A stretch of 34,241 bases of DNA, from IMG/VR virus record IMGVR_UViG_3300014913_000005, positions 1-34,241 of that record. One strand, written 5' to 3'. The notes below the pieces were generated by a model that saw only the letters and a list, made by a program, of their open reading frames with translations, had not been told where the DNA came from and did not search any database. The stretch comes from a virus. The position numbers and the translations under genes were made by a program. The first letter of the stretch is position 1. The number at the start of each line of letters is the position of its first letter. Shown piece after piece: positions 8,149-14,321 of the stretch.

Positions 8149-8202
8149 ATGTACAAGTTTACCTATTACTTAACATTCGTAATTTTGCTACTTAACATTT
8201 AA
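8149..8202 (+). CDS. Tiny hydrophobic ORF with a strong Shine-Dalgarno (17 aa)
   Basis: The product is MYKFTYYLTFVILLLNI, a 17-residue, almost wholly apolar peptide that could span or sit in a membrane. It is preceded by AGGAG eight bases before the ATG. This matters because nearly all real genes of this phage lack such a site. The frame lies alone in the non-coding region, after the small RNA unit and an inverted repeat. It may be a toxic or regulatory peptide, or a chance frame. Nothing beyond the ribosome binding site supports it. Confidence 0.35.
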   Translation: MYKFTYYLTFVILLLNI

Positions 8203-8285
8203 GAAGTCTTTTTAGCTTATACAGGGGTTTTTATCGGGGTCGCTAACAACTCATTACTTGCAAAGCCACATATTATTAATTAACA

Positions 8286-8307
8286 AACAGGAGTAATTAC
8301 TCCTGTT
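8286..8307. other. Perfect 22-bp palindrome
   Basis: AACAGGAGTAA followed directly by its exact reverse complement TTACTCCTGTT. No T run follows on the + strand. It borders the leftward terminator and may be an operator, or an extra hairpin at the end of the leftward transcript. Confidence 0.6.
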
Positions 8308-8338
8308 AAAAAAAAGACCCTTGAAACACAAGAGTCTT
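8308..8338 (-). terminator. Leftward intrinsic terminator
   Basis: Read on the minus strand, AAGACTCTTG, a five-base loop and CAAGGGTCTT form a 10-bp stem with one mismatch (8338-8314), followed by eight T residues (8315-8308). On the + strand the A run comes first, so it cannot end rightward transcripts. Since no gene is on the minus strand, it implies a leftward RNA coming from the origin-like region to its right. Confidence 0.65.
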
Positions 8339-8421
8339 ACCGAGAACAATTAAGTGCCGCAACCTTATTGTCCCCTTATTATAGGTTAAAGCCTAAACCT
8401 ATAATATAAATATTCTTATTT

Positions 8422-8831
8422 CACTTTTTACACTTTTTACCACTTTTTACGACTTTTTACATTGATTTGTAAAAACTAAAATCCGCAGAGAGGAGAAGAG
8501 AAATGGCTTATATAAGGTATAATATAATATATAATATATATAATATATATATAAATATACTACTTTTTACACTTTTTACACTATATATCTTTTTTTACAC
8601 ATATATATATCACGAAGCCCCCCATTATAGCACATACTTAAGGGGGAAACACTACTTTTAAATAGATTTTTTATAGAATACAAAAATAACAATCGACAAG
8701 ACCCTCTGTAAAAAGTGAAAAACTAACTCGAAACAAGGGGTTTTGGTCTAGTCTAAGCGGAAAAGACCTTTTACAAGACCTGTAAAAACCTGTAAAAAGT
8801 TGTAAAAACTAAACTCTTAACTGTAAAAAGA
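8422..8831. other. Candidate origin module 1: AT-rich core with inverted CACTTTTTAC iterons
   Basis: Left arm: four copies of CACTTTTTAC or a one-base variant at 8422-8460, spaced 9-10 bases. Further copies lie at 8561-8579. The centre is extremely AT-rich (8509-8560) and contains no convincing gene. A C-run/G-run pair surrounds CACATACTTA (8618-8645). Right arm: the same unit inverted, TGTAAAAA, at about 8707, 8781, 8791, 8801 and 8822. Iterons with a helical-turn period around an easily melted core are the hallmark of initiator-driven origins. The initiator is unknown; the ATPase gene at 9394 is the nearest replication gene. Confidence 0.6.
8624..8634 (-). promoter_or_regulatory. Leftward extended -10 promoter in module 1
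   Basis: On the minus strand the sequence reads TGTGC-TATAAT, a perfect TRTGN extended -10 box. No good -35 is visible. RNA would start near 8617 and run left through the iterons to the terminator at 8338-8308, giving about 310 nt. Confidence 0.4.
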
Positions 8832-8843
8832 CATCTACAGTTT

Positions 8844-9171
8844 ACTTTATTAACTTTATTTTACTTTATTGAAATTTTATAAAGTAAATTTGACGCTAAG
8901 GTAAGCCTATATATCTATATATAATATATATATTATTATATTATTATATTATATTATTATTATTATTATTATTTTTTGCACACACGAGGGGGCAGTATAC
9001 CACATACATAAAGGAGTTTCACGCATTTTATATGTAAAAATATATATACATGCCCCCCTGTTGTTTCAATAAAGTAAAAAAGTAAAGGGTTTTACAGTGT
9101 ACTTTGCTTTAGTTTAAGCCATAAATTAACTTTATTGATTTCTAATAAAGTAAAATAAAGTTAAATAAAGT
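8844..9171. other. Candidate origin module 2: AT-rich core with inverted ACTTTATT iterons
   Basis: This repeats the plan of module 1 with another iteron. Left arm: ACTTTATT at 8844, 8853 and 8863. The centre is an AT-only tract at 8908-8975 with many TTA repeats. A G-run element holds CACATACATA (9001-9010). GGGGGCA (8987-8993) and TGCCCCC (9051-9057) form a 7-bp inverted repeat. Right arm: AATAAAGT at about 9069, then 9144, 9154 and 9164 with an exact 10-base step. The two modules share layout and the CACATAC element but not the iteron sequence. Confidence 0.6.
8994..9004 (-). promoter_or_regulatory. Leftward extended -10 promoter in module 2
   Basis: On the minus strand the sequence reads TGTGG-TATACT, again a TRTGN extended -10 box, in the CACATAC element corresponding to that of module 1. 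RNA would start near 8987 and run left. The conservation of this box in both modules is the main support. Confidence 0.38.
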
Positions 9172-9188
9172 AACGCTATTTATTCAAT

Positions 9189-9377
9189 TTGTATTATTTG
9201 CTATTTACCATAGTGGCTGGTTTTGGTATGATGGTTGTGCAACAGATATTAATAACTCAAAAGATGAAAAAAGAAATGAAGACAGGATTGTACTCTCCTA
9301 TACCTAAAATATTTGTTGCAAAATGTTTTGAGTATAGGTGTAGGAGCTTACAATTTTGTCTTTTTTTAGTGTCTTAA
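9189..9377 (+). CDS. Possible small membrane protein (62 aa, TTG start)
   Basis: A 62-codon frame starts with TTG and has an apolar N-terminal helix (about residues 2-20, YYLLFTIVAGFGMMVVQQIL), then a Lys-rich stretch. The second half (about residues 36-62) coincides with a long hairpin and a T-run and does not look like ordinary coding sequence. No ATG fits well except an internal one at 9228. It could be a real single-pass protein or a chance frame in the leader of the replication gene. Confidence 0.3.
   Translation: MYYLLFTIVAGFGMMVVQQILITQKMKKEMKTGLYSPIPKIFVAKCFEYRCRSLQFCLFLVS
9339..9367 (+). terminator. Possible terminator/attenuator in the leader of the replication gene
   Basis: TGTAG, loop GAGC, TTACA (9339-9352) form a short stem and a run of seven T residues lies at 9361-9367, 27 bases before the ATG at 9394. 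Just upstream, CCTATAC and GTATAGG (with flanking AAAA and TTTT) can pair as a larger alternative hairpin around 9299-9337. The pair could work as an attenuator, but the stem is weak. Confidence 0.35.
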
Positions 9378-9393
9378 TTTTTAACCTCTAACT

Positions 9394-10815
9394 ATGAAAG
9401 ACAAGTTACCTAAAAATTTAAATCAAATAGTATATGAATATTTGTTACCAAAGAATGAGTATCTAATCACTGATGACATGGCGGTAATGTCAGTCTTAAT
9501 GCAGGCTAGTAGGTTCCTGTGTTGGAATCGTATTCCCGTACAGGGTCAGAGAGGATTAGAACCTTGCTCACTATATGCATTGAACTTTGCACCCTCTGGT
9601 GGTGGTAAAGATGTTTCGATAGATGATGTGGCTAATTTAAACACCAAGGCCTTTATTGAGATGGCTAGAGCTAAGAGAGGTGAGTATGATGCTAGAAAGC
9701 AAAAGCTTATTAATACTAGTCAGGACAAGGGTGTTAGGAAAATGAATGATAAACAGTTTAAGAAAGAACTGTGGTGGCACAATACTTATTCAGGTGGAAC
9801 AATCCAGGGGATGTATTTAGAGCGTGCAAAGATGTCAGAGTCAGACTTTGGCTCATTACATTTTGAGTCTAGTGAGTTTTTGGACAAGATGAAAAACAAG
9901 ACAGGTGATAACGTTCCAATCTTTACCTACATGAAAGAAGCCTACGCTAGTGGTAATACAAAGACCGATTCCATAATGGGAGAGATGAGGGATAACATCG
10001 ATGGTATCCCAATGACTATGTATCTACATGGTTCTAGTATGGGGTTAAAGGAGGATGGTGAACTCCTTAGTGGGTTCTTAAACATATTTGGTACAGGTAT
10101 AGCTAGAAGGTCTTTCTGTTTATTTTCTAATGAGAAGCACGCAAAAGAGTACACGGAGCAAGAGACTTTAGATATGATGTATCAATCAGAGAAAGGGTTT
10201 AAGGAGTCAGAGAAGATAATGTATAAATCTTTTGACGCAGTTTTTTATCAGGATAGTGGTTTGTTTATTGATGGTTATTCGAATATTTTTAGTAAGATGT
10301 TGATATATAAAAACAAATGTAAACGTAGATGGTCACAGATAAACAATGAGATATTAGCACCAGAGGTAAAGGATAGGTTTTGGAAAGCGTTAAGGTTAGC
10401 GGCATGTATTGCCCTAATAGAGCACCCTGAAAGTTTAAAGATAACAGAAGAAGATTATGACCTTGCTGAGTATCTATGTGAAAGGTGGGGGCAACAGTTT
10501 GAGGACTTCATTAAAAAGCAAATAGAGCACTCACACACGGTCTTGTATGAGTTTATAAAAAACTCTGATAGCGTCAATAAGACACAGATTAGAAGTGCAT
10601 TGAACTACGGCAATGACACAAGGAAGCTTAATGCAGACATTGAGACAGTGAAAGAGATGGCAATCGACAATAACATGGAGTTTACTGAGAAGAATGGAGA
10701 AAGAGGTAGGTCAGTTTATTATAGTTTAGTACCGTTACATCTAATAGACGTAGATGAATATAATAAAAACCAGAAAGGCCTTACTAGTGTAGATATAAGT
10801 AAAATAGATATTTGA
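9394..10815 (+). CDS. DUF3987-like replication ATPase / helicase-like protein
   Basis: This 473-residue protein has a Walker A-like loop, NFAPSGGGKD, at about residues 68-77, preceded by a Trp-rich N-terminal helix region. That arrangement resembles the DUF3987 (YfjI-like) phage and plasmid replication proteins, thought to be helicase-type ATPases. An acidic Walker B-like region may be LHFESSEF near 151-158. The C-terminal 110 residues look like a winged-helix DNA-binding part. It lies directly right of the iteron region, so it is the best candidate for the initiator or helicase loader. It ends with TGA, one of only two such stops in the window, with TAA two codons further on. No polymerase or primase motif is seen. 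Confidence 0.65.
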   Translation: MKDKLPKNLNQIVYEYLLPKNEYLITDDMAVMSVLMQASRFLCWNRIPVQGQRGLEPCSLYALNFAPSGGGKDVSIDDVANLNTKAFIEMARAKRGEYDARKQKLINTSQDKGVRKMNDKQFKKELWWHNTYSGGTIQGMYLERAKMSESDFGSLHFESSEFLDKMKNKTGDNVPIFTYMKEAYASGNTKTDSIMGEMRDNIDGIPMTMYLHGSSMGLKEDGELLSGFLNIFGTGIARRSFCLFSNEKHAKEYTEQETLDMMYQSEKGFKESEKIMYKSFDAVFYQDSGLFIDGYSNIFSKMLIYKNKCKRRWSQINNEILAPEVKDRFWKALRLAACIALIEHPESLKITEEDYDLAEYLCERWGQQFEDFIKKQIEHSHTVLYEFIKNSDSVNKTQIRSALNYGNDTRKLNADIETVKEMAIDNNMEFTEKNGERGRSVYYSLVPLHLIDVDEYNKNQKGLTSVDISKIDI

Positions 10816-10843
10816 CACAGCTAAAAAAACCAAATAAGCTGTG
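10816..10843 (+). other. Stem-loop directly after the replication gene stop
   Basis: CACAGCT (10816-10822) and AGCTGTG (10837-10843) form a perfect 7-bp stem beginning at the base after the TGA. The loop is A-rich. No T run follows, so it may protect the mRNA end; the intrinsic terminator lies further on at 10890. Confidence 0.45.
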
Positions 10844-10889
10844 AATGATTAGTTTTGGACATAAACCTTCAAAAAAAATTGATGTAGAG

Positions 10890-10911
10890 AAAGACCTTTC
10901 GGGGTCTTTTT
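10890..10911 (+). terminator. Intrinsic terminator after the replication ATPase gene
   Basis: AAAGACC (10890-10896), loop TTTCGG, GGTCTTT (10903-10909) form a perfect 7-bp stem ending in five T residues. It closes the ATPase transcript 20 bases before the first of the three shared early promoters. Confidence 0.8.
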
Positions 10912-10932
10912 CGTTTATAATGTGTTTTAGTA

Positions 10933-10961
10933 TTGACAATGTCATGACGGTAATATATACT
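10933..10961 (+). promoter_or_regulatory. Early promoter P1 with GTCATGAC operator
   Basis: TTGACA (10933-10938), 17-base spacer, TATACT (10956-10961). The spacer carries the perfect palindrome GTCATGAC (10941-10948). The start region AGAGATACATCAATTA is shared with two other promoters (12976 and 15416). It drives the small-gene operon 10994-12912. A protein bound to the palindrome would sit between the -35 and -10 boxes and block or alter polymerase binding. Confidence 0.85.
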
Positions 10962-10993
10962 AGAGATACATCAATTAAATAACAAACAAAACT

Positions 10994-11221
10994 ATGGAAT
11001 TCGGAACATTGTACAGATTAGGAAAGTATTGGTATATGGAAAGGCACGATGATTTGGTTATGATAACTTGTTATATGGACAATGATCCTATAGAGGTTGA
11101 CTTCAAGGTGACAGGCAAATCTATTTTGGATGCACACCAAAAATTGGTAAAAATATTAGATGAAAGGTTTGAAAAGGTAGTTAGTGCTAAAGACGGTTCT
11201 ATTTATAAGAAAGACAAATAA
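10994..11221 (+). CDS. Hypothetical early protein (75 aa)
   Basis: This is the first gene of the P1 operon, a 75-residue soluble, charged protein beginning MEFGTLYRLGKYWYMERHDD. Aromatic residues are frequent in the first 20 positions and the C-terminus is Lys-rich. No family or motif is recognised. As the first product of an early operon it is a candidate host-takeover protein, but this is only position-based. The start follows the A-rich leader shared by the P1 and P2 operons (AACAAAACTATG at P2, nearly the same here). Confidence 0.7.
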   Translation: MEFGTLYRLGKYWYMERHDDLVMITCYMDNDPIEVDFKVTGKSILDAHQKLVKILDERFEKVVSAKDGSIYKKDK

Positions 11222-11232
11222 CCACAAGTGTC

Positions 11233-11325
11233 ATGTATGATTCAAAGCTATTAAAAATATTGGACGTAATTTCAGTCATTATAGTATTAGCAGGGTTTGT
11301 ATTAGTAATTTATTTAAATATATAA
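11233..11325 (+). CDS. Tiny single-pass membrane protein (30 aa)
   Basis: A 30-codon frame starts 11 bases after the preceding gene. It begins MYDSKLLKILDVISV and continues as one apolar helix to the end (about residues 9-28), closing with YLNI. A short polar N-terminus and one helix predict a single-pass inner membrane peptide. Its tight place in the operon, 11 bases before the next gene, supports it. Similar in style to the 49- and 78-residue membrane proteins of the same operon. The function is unknown. Confidence 0.55.
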   Translation: MYDSKLLKILDVISVIIVLAGFVLVIYLNI

Positions 11326-11336
11326 CAAAAACAAAA

Positions 11337-11507
11337 ATGACAAATGAAGAACACAAGAAAGTAGTGAGGAAGTTAAACAACACCATGAAAGCGGTGGAAC
11401 ACAGGTTGAAGTTATCGCAGAATGATTATAGGAGAGCAAAGATAATTATAAAAGAATTAATTAAGGAGAACGAGGTGTTGAAAAAGCAAATATCATTTAA
11501 CGTATAA
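11337..11507 (+). CDS. Small coiled-coil protein (56 aa)
   Basis: A 56-codon frame gives a highly charged, all-helical product with Lys, Glu and Arg rich heptads, for example KVVRKLNNTMKAVEHRLKL, and ends QISFNV. It predicts a short dimeric coiled coil. It lies between two tiny membrane-protein genes with gaps of 11 and 4 bases. It may be a cytoplasmic partner of these. No family is recognised. Confidence 0.6.
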   Translation: MTNEEHKKVVRKLNNTMKAVEHRLKLSQNDYRRAKIIIKELIKENEVLKKQISFNV

Positions 11508-11511
11508 AACT

Positions 11512-11661
11512 ATGGAAGCATCAAGTGTATTAATAGCGATGGTGGGAGGTCTAGTACTGGCTGGGGTAGCGCATTACTTATTAACAAAGTTCAGTGATTA
11601 CTATTTCGTTATCATCTTCGGGTTATTCCTGTTGACGGTAATACCACATTTTATTAACTAG
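11512..11661 (+). CDS. Small two-helix membrane protein, holin-like (49 aa)
   Basis: The 49-residue product has two apolar helices, about residues 5-24 and 30-46, joined by a short basic/polar turn (LLTKFSDYY). This is the hairpin topology of the smallest holins and pinholins, but also of many unrelated phage membrane peptides. It ends with TAG and lies eight bases before a tiny Cys-rich protein gene. An exported lysozyme-like protein is encoded further down the same operon, which makes a second lysis-type role thinkable. The function is not shown. Confidence 0.55.
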   Translation: MEASSVLIAMVGGLVLAGVAHYLLTKFSDYYFVIIFGLFLLTVIPHFIN

Positions 11662-11668
11662 AAGTATT

Positions 11669-11779
11669 ATGGAGAAAACATCAAATTGTTGTGATGCAGA
11701 CGTATTGCAGCCAGACAGTAACGGACACGGTAAGTGTAGTGAATGTTTAGAAAACTGTACTAGTACGATAGAACAATAA
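11669..11779 (+). CDS. Tiny Cys/His-rich protein (36 aa)
   Basis: A 36-codon frame gives a product with Cys7-Cys8, His20, Cys23, Cys26 and Cys30 in the pattern GHGKCSECLENC. These residues could bind one zinc ion. It is acidic and small. It sits eight bases after the previous gene in the P1 operon. No family is recognised. The dense Cys/His spacing argues for a real folded peptide rather than a chance frame. Confidence 0.5.
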   Translation: MEKTSNCCDADVLQPDSNGHGKCSECLENCTSTIEQ

Positions 11780-11796
11780 TAATTAAAACCAAATCT

Positions 11797-12033
11797 ATGA
11801 TTAAGAAAGAATTAGAAAAGGAAATACAGGTAAACAGGTCGTTTATAGAAGCTTTGCAGACTCAGTATGTGGGTAATAGCAATGCTCTAATCAGTAAACT
11901 TGAATGTTATGAGAAGTTAAAGAAGTATGTAGATATACAGGGTGAGCATATCAATACGTTATATGTTTGGGTATATGGGTTGGTAGTGCTTCAAATATTA
12001 ACTGCGATAGGTACAATATTAATAGTCAAATAA
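11797..12033 (+). CDS. Coiled-coil protein with C-terminal membrane anchor (78 aa)
   Basis: This 78-residue protein has a charged helical N-terminal part (residues 1-52, starting MIKKELEKEIQVNRSF) and a C-terminal apolar helix (about 55-76, VWVYGLVVLQILTAIGTILI) ending in Lys. It should be tail-anchored with the coiled coil in the cytoplasm. It directly precedes the exported lysozyme-like gene by ten bases. It may form part of the same membrane assembly. No family is recognised. Confidence 0.65.
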   Translation: MIKKELEKEIQVNRSFIEALQTQYVGNSNALISKLECYEKLKKYVDIQGEHINTLYVWVYGLVVLQILTAIGTILIVK

Positions 12034-12043
12034 AAACAAAAGC

Positions 12044-12724
12044 ATGAAAACATCAACAATTAAAACTACAGTAATAGGACTAGTAACATTTATGGCGGGA
12101 CTAATGACCGTAGCATTCATTGCATCGGCTAGAGAAGTAATCCCCCTAGGGGCTATGGAGGACGACTATAATAAAACGTTACACGTAGTCAAAGAAACAG
12201 AGAAAAGCCTTAATACGGCAAAATATAGACACTGTTTAGCTGAAAAGGAACTAGCGAACGGTAAGATGCAAGCACATCTACAAAAACAGATCGTATTAGA
12301 TGATACGGACTTTAAAAGATTATCTAAAAAGATCTTTATGAACTGCTATGAGCCTGAACACCTTAAAGAAGAAAAGGTTAACGTAGAGGCAATGAATCAA
12401 GTTCCCGACACCGTGAAAAAGGAGGAGTTTAATTTGGATTGTTTAGCAGTTGGAGTGGCTACGGCTGAAACTGGGAACTTCACAAAAGGCTCTGGTGTAT
12501 CAAAGCTGAACGGCTTTGGCGTGATGTTTTGGCCTAACGGAGTTAGAACGTTAAAAACATACGCAACTAAACAAGAGTCTATAGATGATTTTAAAAGAAT
12601 ATGGTCAAAGTTCTATGGTGGATATCCAACTTATGCAATGGCAAAGAAGTGGACTGGAAATGATCACGTGGACTCGTGGCAGCTTAATGTAAAGCGTGCT
12701 TATAATGGATGTATTGGTAAATAA
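12044..12724 (+). CDS. Exported, membrane-anchored lysozyme-like protein
   Basis: This 226-residue protein has a signal or signal-anchor helix at residues 9-28, a helical linker to about 125, and a C-terminal domain (about 130-226) with lysozyme/transglycosylase-like features. The likely catalytic Glu142 is in ATAETGNFTKG, followed by GFGVMFWPNGVRTLKTY, DFKRIWSKFYGG and AKKWTGND. Four Cys lie at 64, 101, 133 and 223, possibly disulphide-bonded outside the membrane. Similar domains occur in extracellular cell-wall enzymes, and to my memory often in Patescibacteria. It is expressed from an early-type promoter, away from the amidase/holin pair. It could act in entry, exclusion of other phages or a second lysis route. 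The Glu assignment is inferred. Confidence 0.65.
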   Translation: MKTSTIKTTVIGLVTFMAGLMTVAFIASAREVIPLGAMEDDYNKTLHVVKETEKSLNTAKYRHCLAEKELANGKMQAHLQKQIVLDDTDFKRLSKKIFMNCYEPEHLKEEKVNVEAMNQVPDTVKKEEFNLDCLAVGVATAETGNFTKGSGVSKLNGFGVMFWPNGVRTLKTYATKQESIDDFKRIWSKFYGGYPTYAMAKKWTGNDHVDSWQLNVKRAYNGCIGK

Positions 12725-12729
12725 AAACT

Positions 12730-12912
12730 ATGACTGAACTAGAGCAAAGAAAGCAAGACATGGTGGTACAAAAGGCGGTATTAAGTACGCTAAACGAAGC
12801 ATGTGATTACATAAGAGAGGTTGGCTTGATTGGGCTTAGGCAAATGATGAATAGAGCCGAGGAGGATTATGAGATGGCAACTAGGATATATAATGAATTA
12901 CAGCCTAAATAA
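12730..12912 (+). CDS. Hypothetical helical protein (60 aa)
   Basis: This is the last gene of the P1 operon, six bases after the lysozyme-like gene. The product is 60 residues, helical and charged, beginning MTELEQRKQDMVVQKAVL, without membrane segment or paired Cys. No family is recognised. A terminator follows 25 bases after its stop. Confidence 0.6.
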   Translation: MTELEQRKQDMVVQKAVLSTLNEACDYIREVGLIGLRQMMNRAEEDYEMATRIYNELQPK

Positions 12913-12936
12913 AAAACATAATATTCAGATGTATAA

Positions 12937-12965
12937 GGCCTACTTACTCAGTAGGTCTTTTCTTA
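12937..12965 (+). terminator. Intrinsic terminator closing the P1 operon
   Basis: GGCCTACT (12937-12944), loop TACTC, AGTAGGTC (12950-12957) form an 8-bp stem with one G-U pair. It is followed by TTTTC and more T residues. Promoter P2 starts 20 bases downstream, the same terminator-promoter spacing as at P1. Confidence 0.75.
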
Positions 12966-12975
12966 TATAATAGTA

Positions 12976-13004
12976 TTGACAACGTCATGACACTGATATA
13001 ATAT
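12976..13004 (+). promoter_or_regulatory. Early promoter P2 with GTCATGAC operator
   Basis: TTGACA (12976-12981), 17-base spacer, TAATAT (12999-13004); a TATAAT also lies two bases to the left. GTCATGAC is at 12984-12991, in the same register to the -35 box as in P1 and P3. The leader beginning AGAGATACATCAATTA is shared too. It drives the small-gene operon 13036-15413. Confidence 0.85.
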
Positions 13005-13035
13005 AGAGATACATCAATTAATAAAAAACAAAACT

Positions 13036-13371
13036 ATGAAAAACGTAAAAGCAATTAGGATTGATTTAATCACTGAGGATGCTAAGGGTGTGGTTAAGCA
13101 TAATGAGTTCTTAGTAATGATTCCTGAGTGGTATATTGATAAGATAAAAGAAGAGTTGGGGAATGATTATGAGCCTTCTACTGTATGTGCTGAGTTTGGG
13201 GCGGTGGTAGCAGCACATTGTGACATAGAGGATCCCGATGATTTGGAGGTATATACACGTACTGATTACGGTTTAGATATGTATGATGTAGATCGATACG
13301 GTTGTGAGTCTATGGGGGTGATTGAATTAGAAGGAGTTAAGACGGAGCTTACTAAATTAATAATGAAATAA
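13036..13371 (+). CDS. Hypothetical acidic early protein (111 aa)
   Basis: This is the first gene of the P2 operon. The product is 111 residues, starts MKNVKAIRIDLITEDAKG and is strongly acidic in its second half (CDIEDPDDLEV and following, Asp/Tyr-rich near 75-95). No membrane segment or catalytic motif is seen. Acidic early phage proteins sometimes mimic DNA or bind host polymerase, which is a possibility only. The start lies in the same A-rich context (AACAAAACTATG) as the first gene of the P1 operon. Confidence 0.7.
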   Translation: MKNVKAIRIDLITEDAKGVVKHNEFLVMIPEWYIDKIKEELGNDYEPSTVCAEFGAVVAAHCDIEDPDDLEVYTRTDYGLDMYDVDRYGCESMGVIELEGVKTELTKLIMK

Positions 13372-13372
13372 T

Positions 13373-13549
13373 ATGAATAAATGTATGATGTGTGATGCAC
13401 AGATGAAGGAAGGGTTAGATAGTCAATTTTGTTCATGTGAGTGTGCTGGTGGAGGGGTTAAGGTGGCTATTAGTGGTTTAAGGGAATTAATAGATAGTCG
13501 ATATCATAGACCTATTGACTCAAAGGTATTAGCGTTTGATGTAATATAA
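13373..13549 (+). CDS. Small zinc-ribbon-like protein (58 aa)
   Basis: A 58-codon frame begins one base after the preceding TAA. The N-terminus has Cys4 and Cys7 (MNKCMMCDAQM) and a second Cys group (FCSCECAGGG, Cys20, 22 and 24), a likely zinc-binding knuckle. The remainder is a helix ending LAFDVI. It lies ten bases before the next gene. No named family is recognised, but the paired Cys groups make a structured zinc protein likely. Confidence 0.55.
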   Translation: MNKCMMCDAQMKEGLDSQFCSCECAGGGVKVAISGLRELIDSRYHRPIDSKVLAFDVI

Positions 13550-13558
13550 ATAAACAAC

Positions 13559-13762
13559 ATGAACTTAGAAGGATTTGAACAATTCAGTTGTGTAAGCACT
13601 GAGGAAATGCTTGAGGATGTAAGGGGTACGTATTCAGAATTGCGACATGTAGAGAAGATGCTAGAAGCTTTAAGGGGATCAGGTGACAGAGTAGAAATAA
13701 TGAAATATGAAACCCAGGCAAAGCAGAGTATGGAGTTTATAAAGTTGATGGCACTGATGTAG
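13559..13762 (+). CDS. Hypothetical helical protein (67 aa)
   Basis: This 67-residue protein in the P2 operon begins MNLEGFEQFSCVSTEEMLED. It is charged and helical with no membrane segment. It follows the zinc-ribbon-like gene by ten bases and ends with TAG. Members of this run of tiny genes are probably accessory early proteins. No family is recognised. Confidence 0.6.
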   Translation: MNLEGFEQFSCVSTEEMLEDVRGTYSELRHVEKMLEALRGSGDRVEIMKYETQAKQSMEFIKLMALM

Positions 13763-13810
13763 GATATGAGCCTAAAAAATCTAAAAGAACTATTAATAAT
13801 AAATAAAACT

Positions 13811-14320
13811 ATGAAAAACTTAGAATTAGCTAACAATATAACAGCTATAGTTGATAAAGCTGCTATTAAACACAATGAGAAAAACAAAACAGACATCGAT
13901 TCGTGGTTTTGGCTCAATGGTGTACACATGTATAAGTCAGGCGATGGCGCTCGGATAATTGAATATGGAGGGGTTAATGTTTCCGTATACAAAAAAGGCG
14001 TTGTGTATGAGATTAAAATTAAAGAACAGGAGAATGATGTAGTTATAAACTATAATATATGGTTGAGCAATATTGAGAAAAAAATAAAAGGCTATAAAGG
14101 TGATGATTTGCCACCATTCACGGAACTTGTATCAGAATCTAGTAGAAACATGGATTTAATGCTTGAAAATAAAGCATTAACAGATAGGATTGAAAATTTA
14201 GAGATAGATTTGAACGCGAGCAAAACGCAAGCGGAACGAGTTCCTGCTTTAGTTGCTAAAATCAACATTAGCGAGCAAGCAAACAAAGACCTATTAGACA
14301 GGGTATTTAACAAAATTTAA
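13811..14320 (+). CDS. Hypothetical protein with C-terminal coiled coil (169 aa)
   Basis: The product is 169 residues. The first 100 form a mixed domain with DIDSWFWLNGVHMYKSGDG and a beta-rich part (GGVNVSVYKKGVVYEIKI); residues 120-169 form a coiled coil (LMLENKALTDRIENLEIDL). I chose the ATG at 13811 because it follows AATAAAACT, the common start context here; an ATG at 13766 in the same frame would add 15 residues. It is one base from the next gene. No family is recognised. Confidence 0.6.
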   Translation: MKNLELANNITAIVDKAAIKHNEKNKTDIDSWFWLNGVHMYKSGDGARIIEYGGVNVSVYKKGVVYEIKIKEQENDVVINYNIWLSNIEKKIKGYKGDDLPPFTELVSESSRNMDLMLENKALTDRIENLEIDLNASKTQAERVPALVAKINISEQANKDLLDRVFNKI

Positions 14321-14321
14321 A

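Noticed and set aside
8503-8658. A frame with a fair ribosome site (GAGGAG) starting MAYIRYNIIYN.
   Set aside because: It runs through the AT-only core and the iterons and has low-complexity content; it is more likely part of the origin structure.
8422-9171. Regular short repeats that might be taken for a CRISPR array.
   Set aside because: The repeats are 8-10 bases with no spacers of constant length and no cas genes nearby; iterons fit better.
10813-10843. A recoding (selenocysteine-type) signal at the TGA of the replication ATPase.
   Set aside because: A hairpin follows the TGA at once, but read-through would add only three residues before TAA, so no function is plausible.
13504-13992. 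A 162-codon frame on the minus strand.
   Set aside because: It lies opposite three well-packed + strand genes, has no start context, and its composition is that of an antisense shadow.
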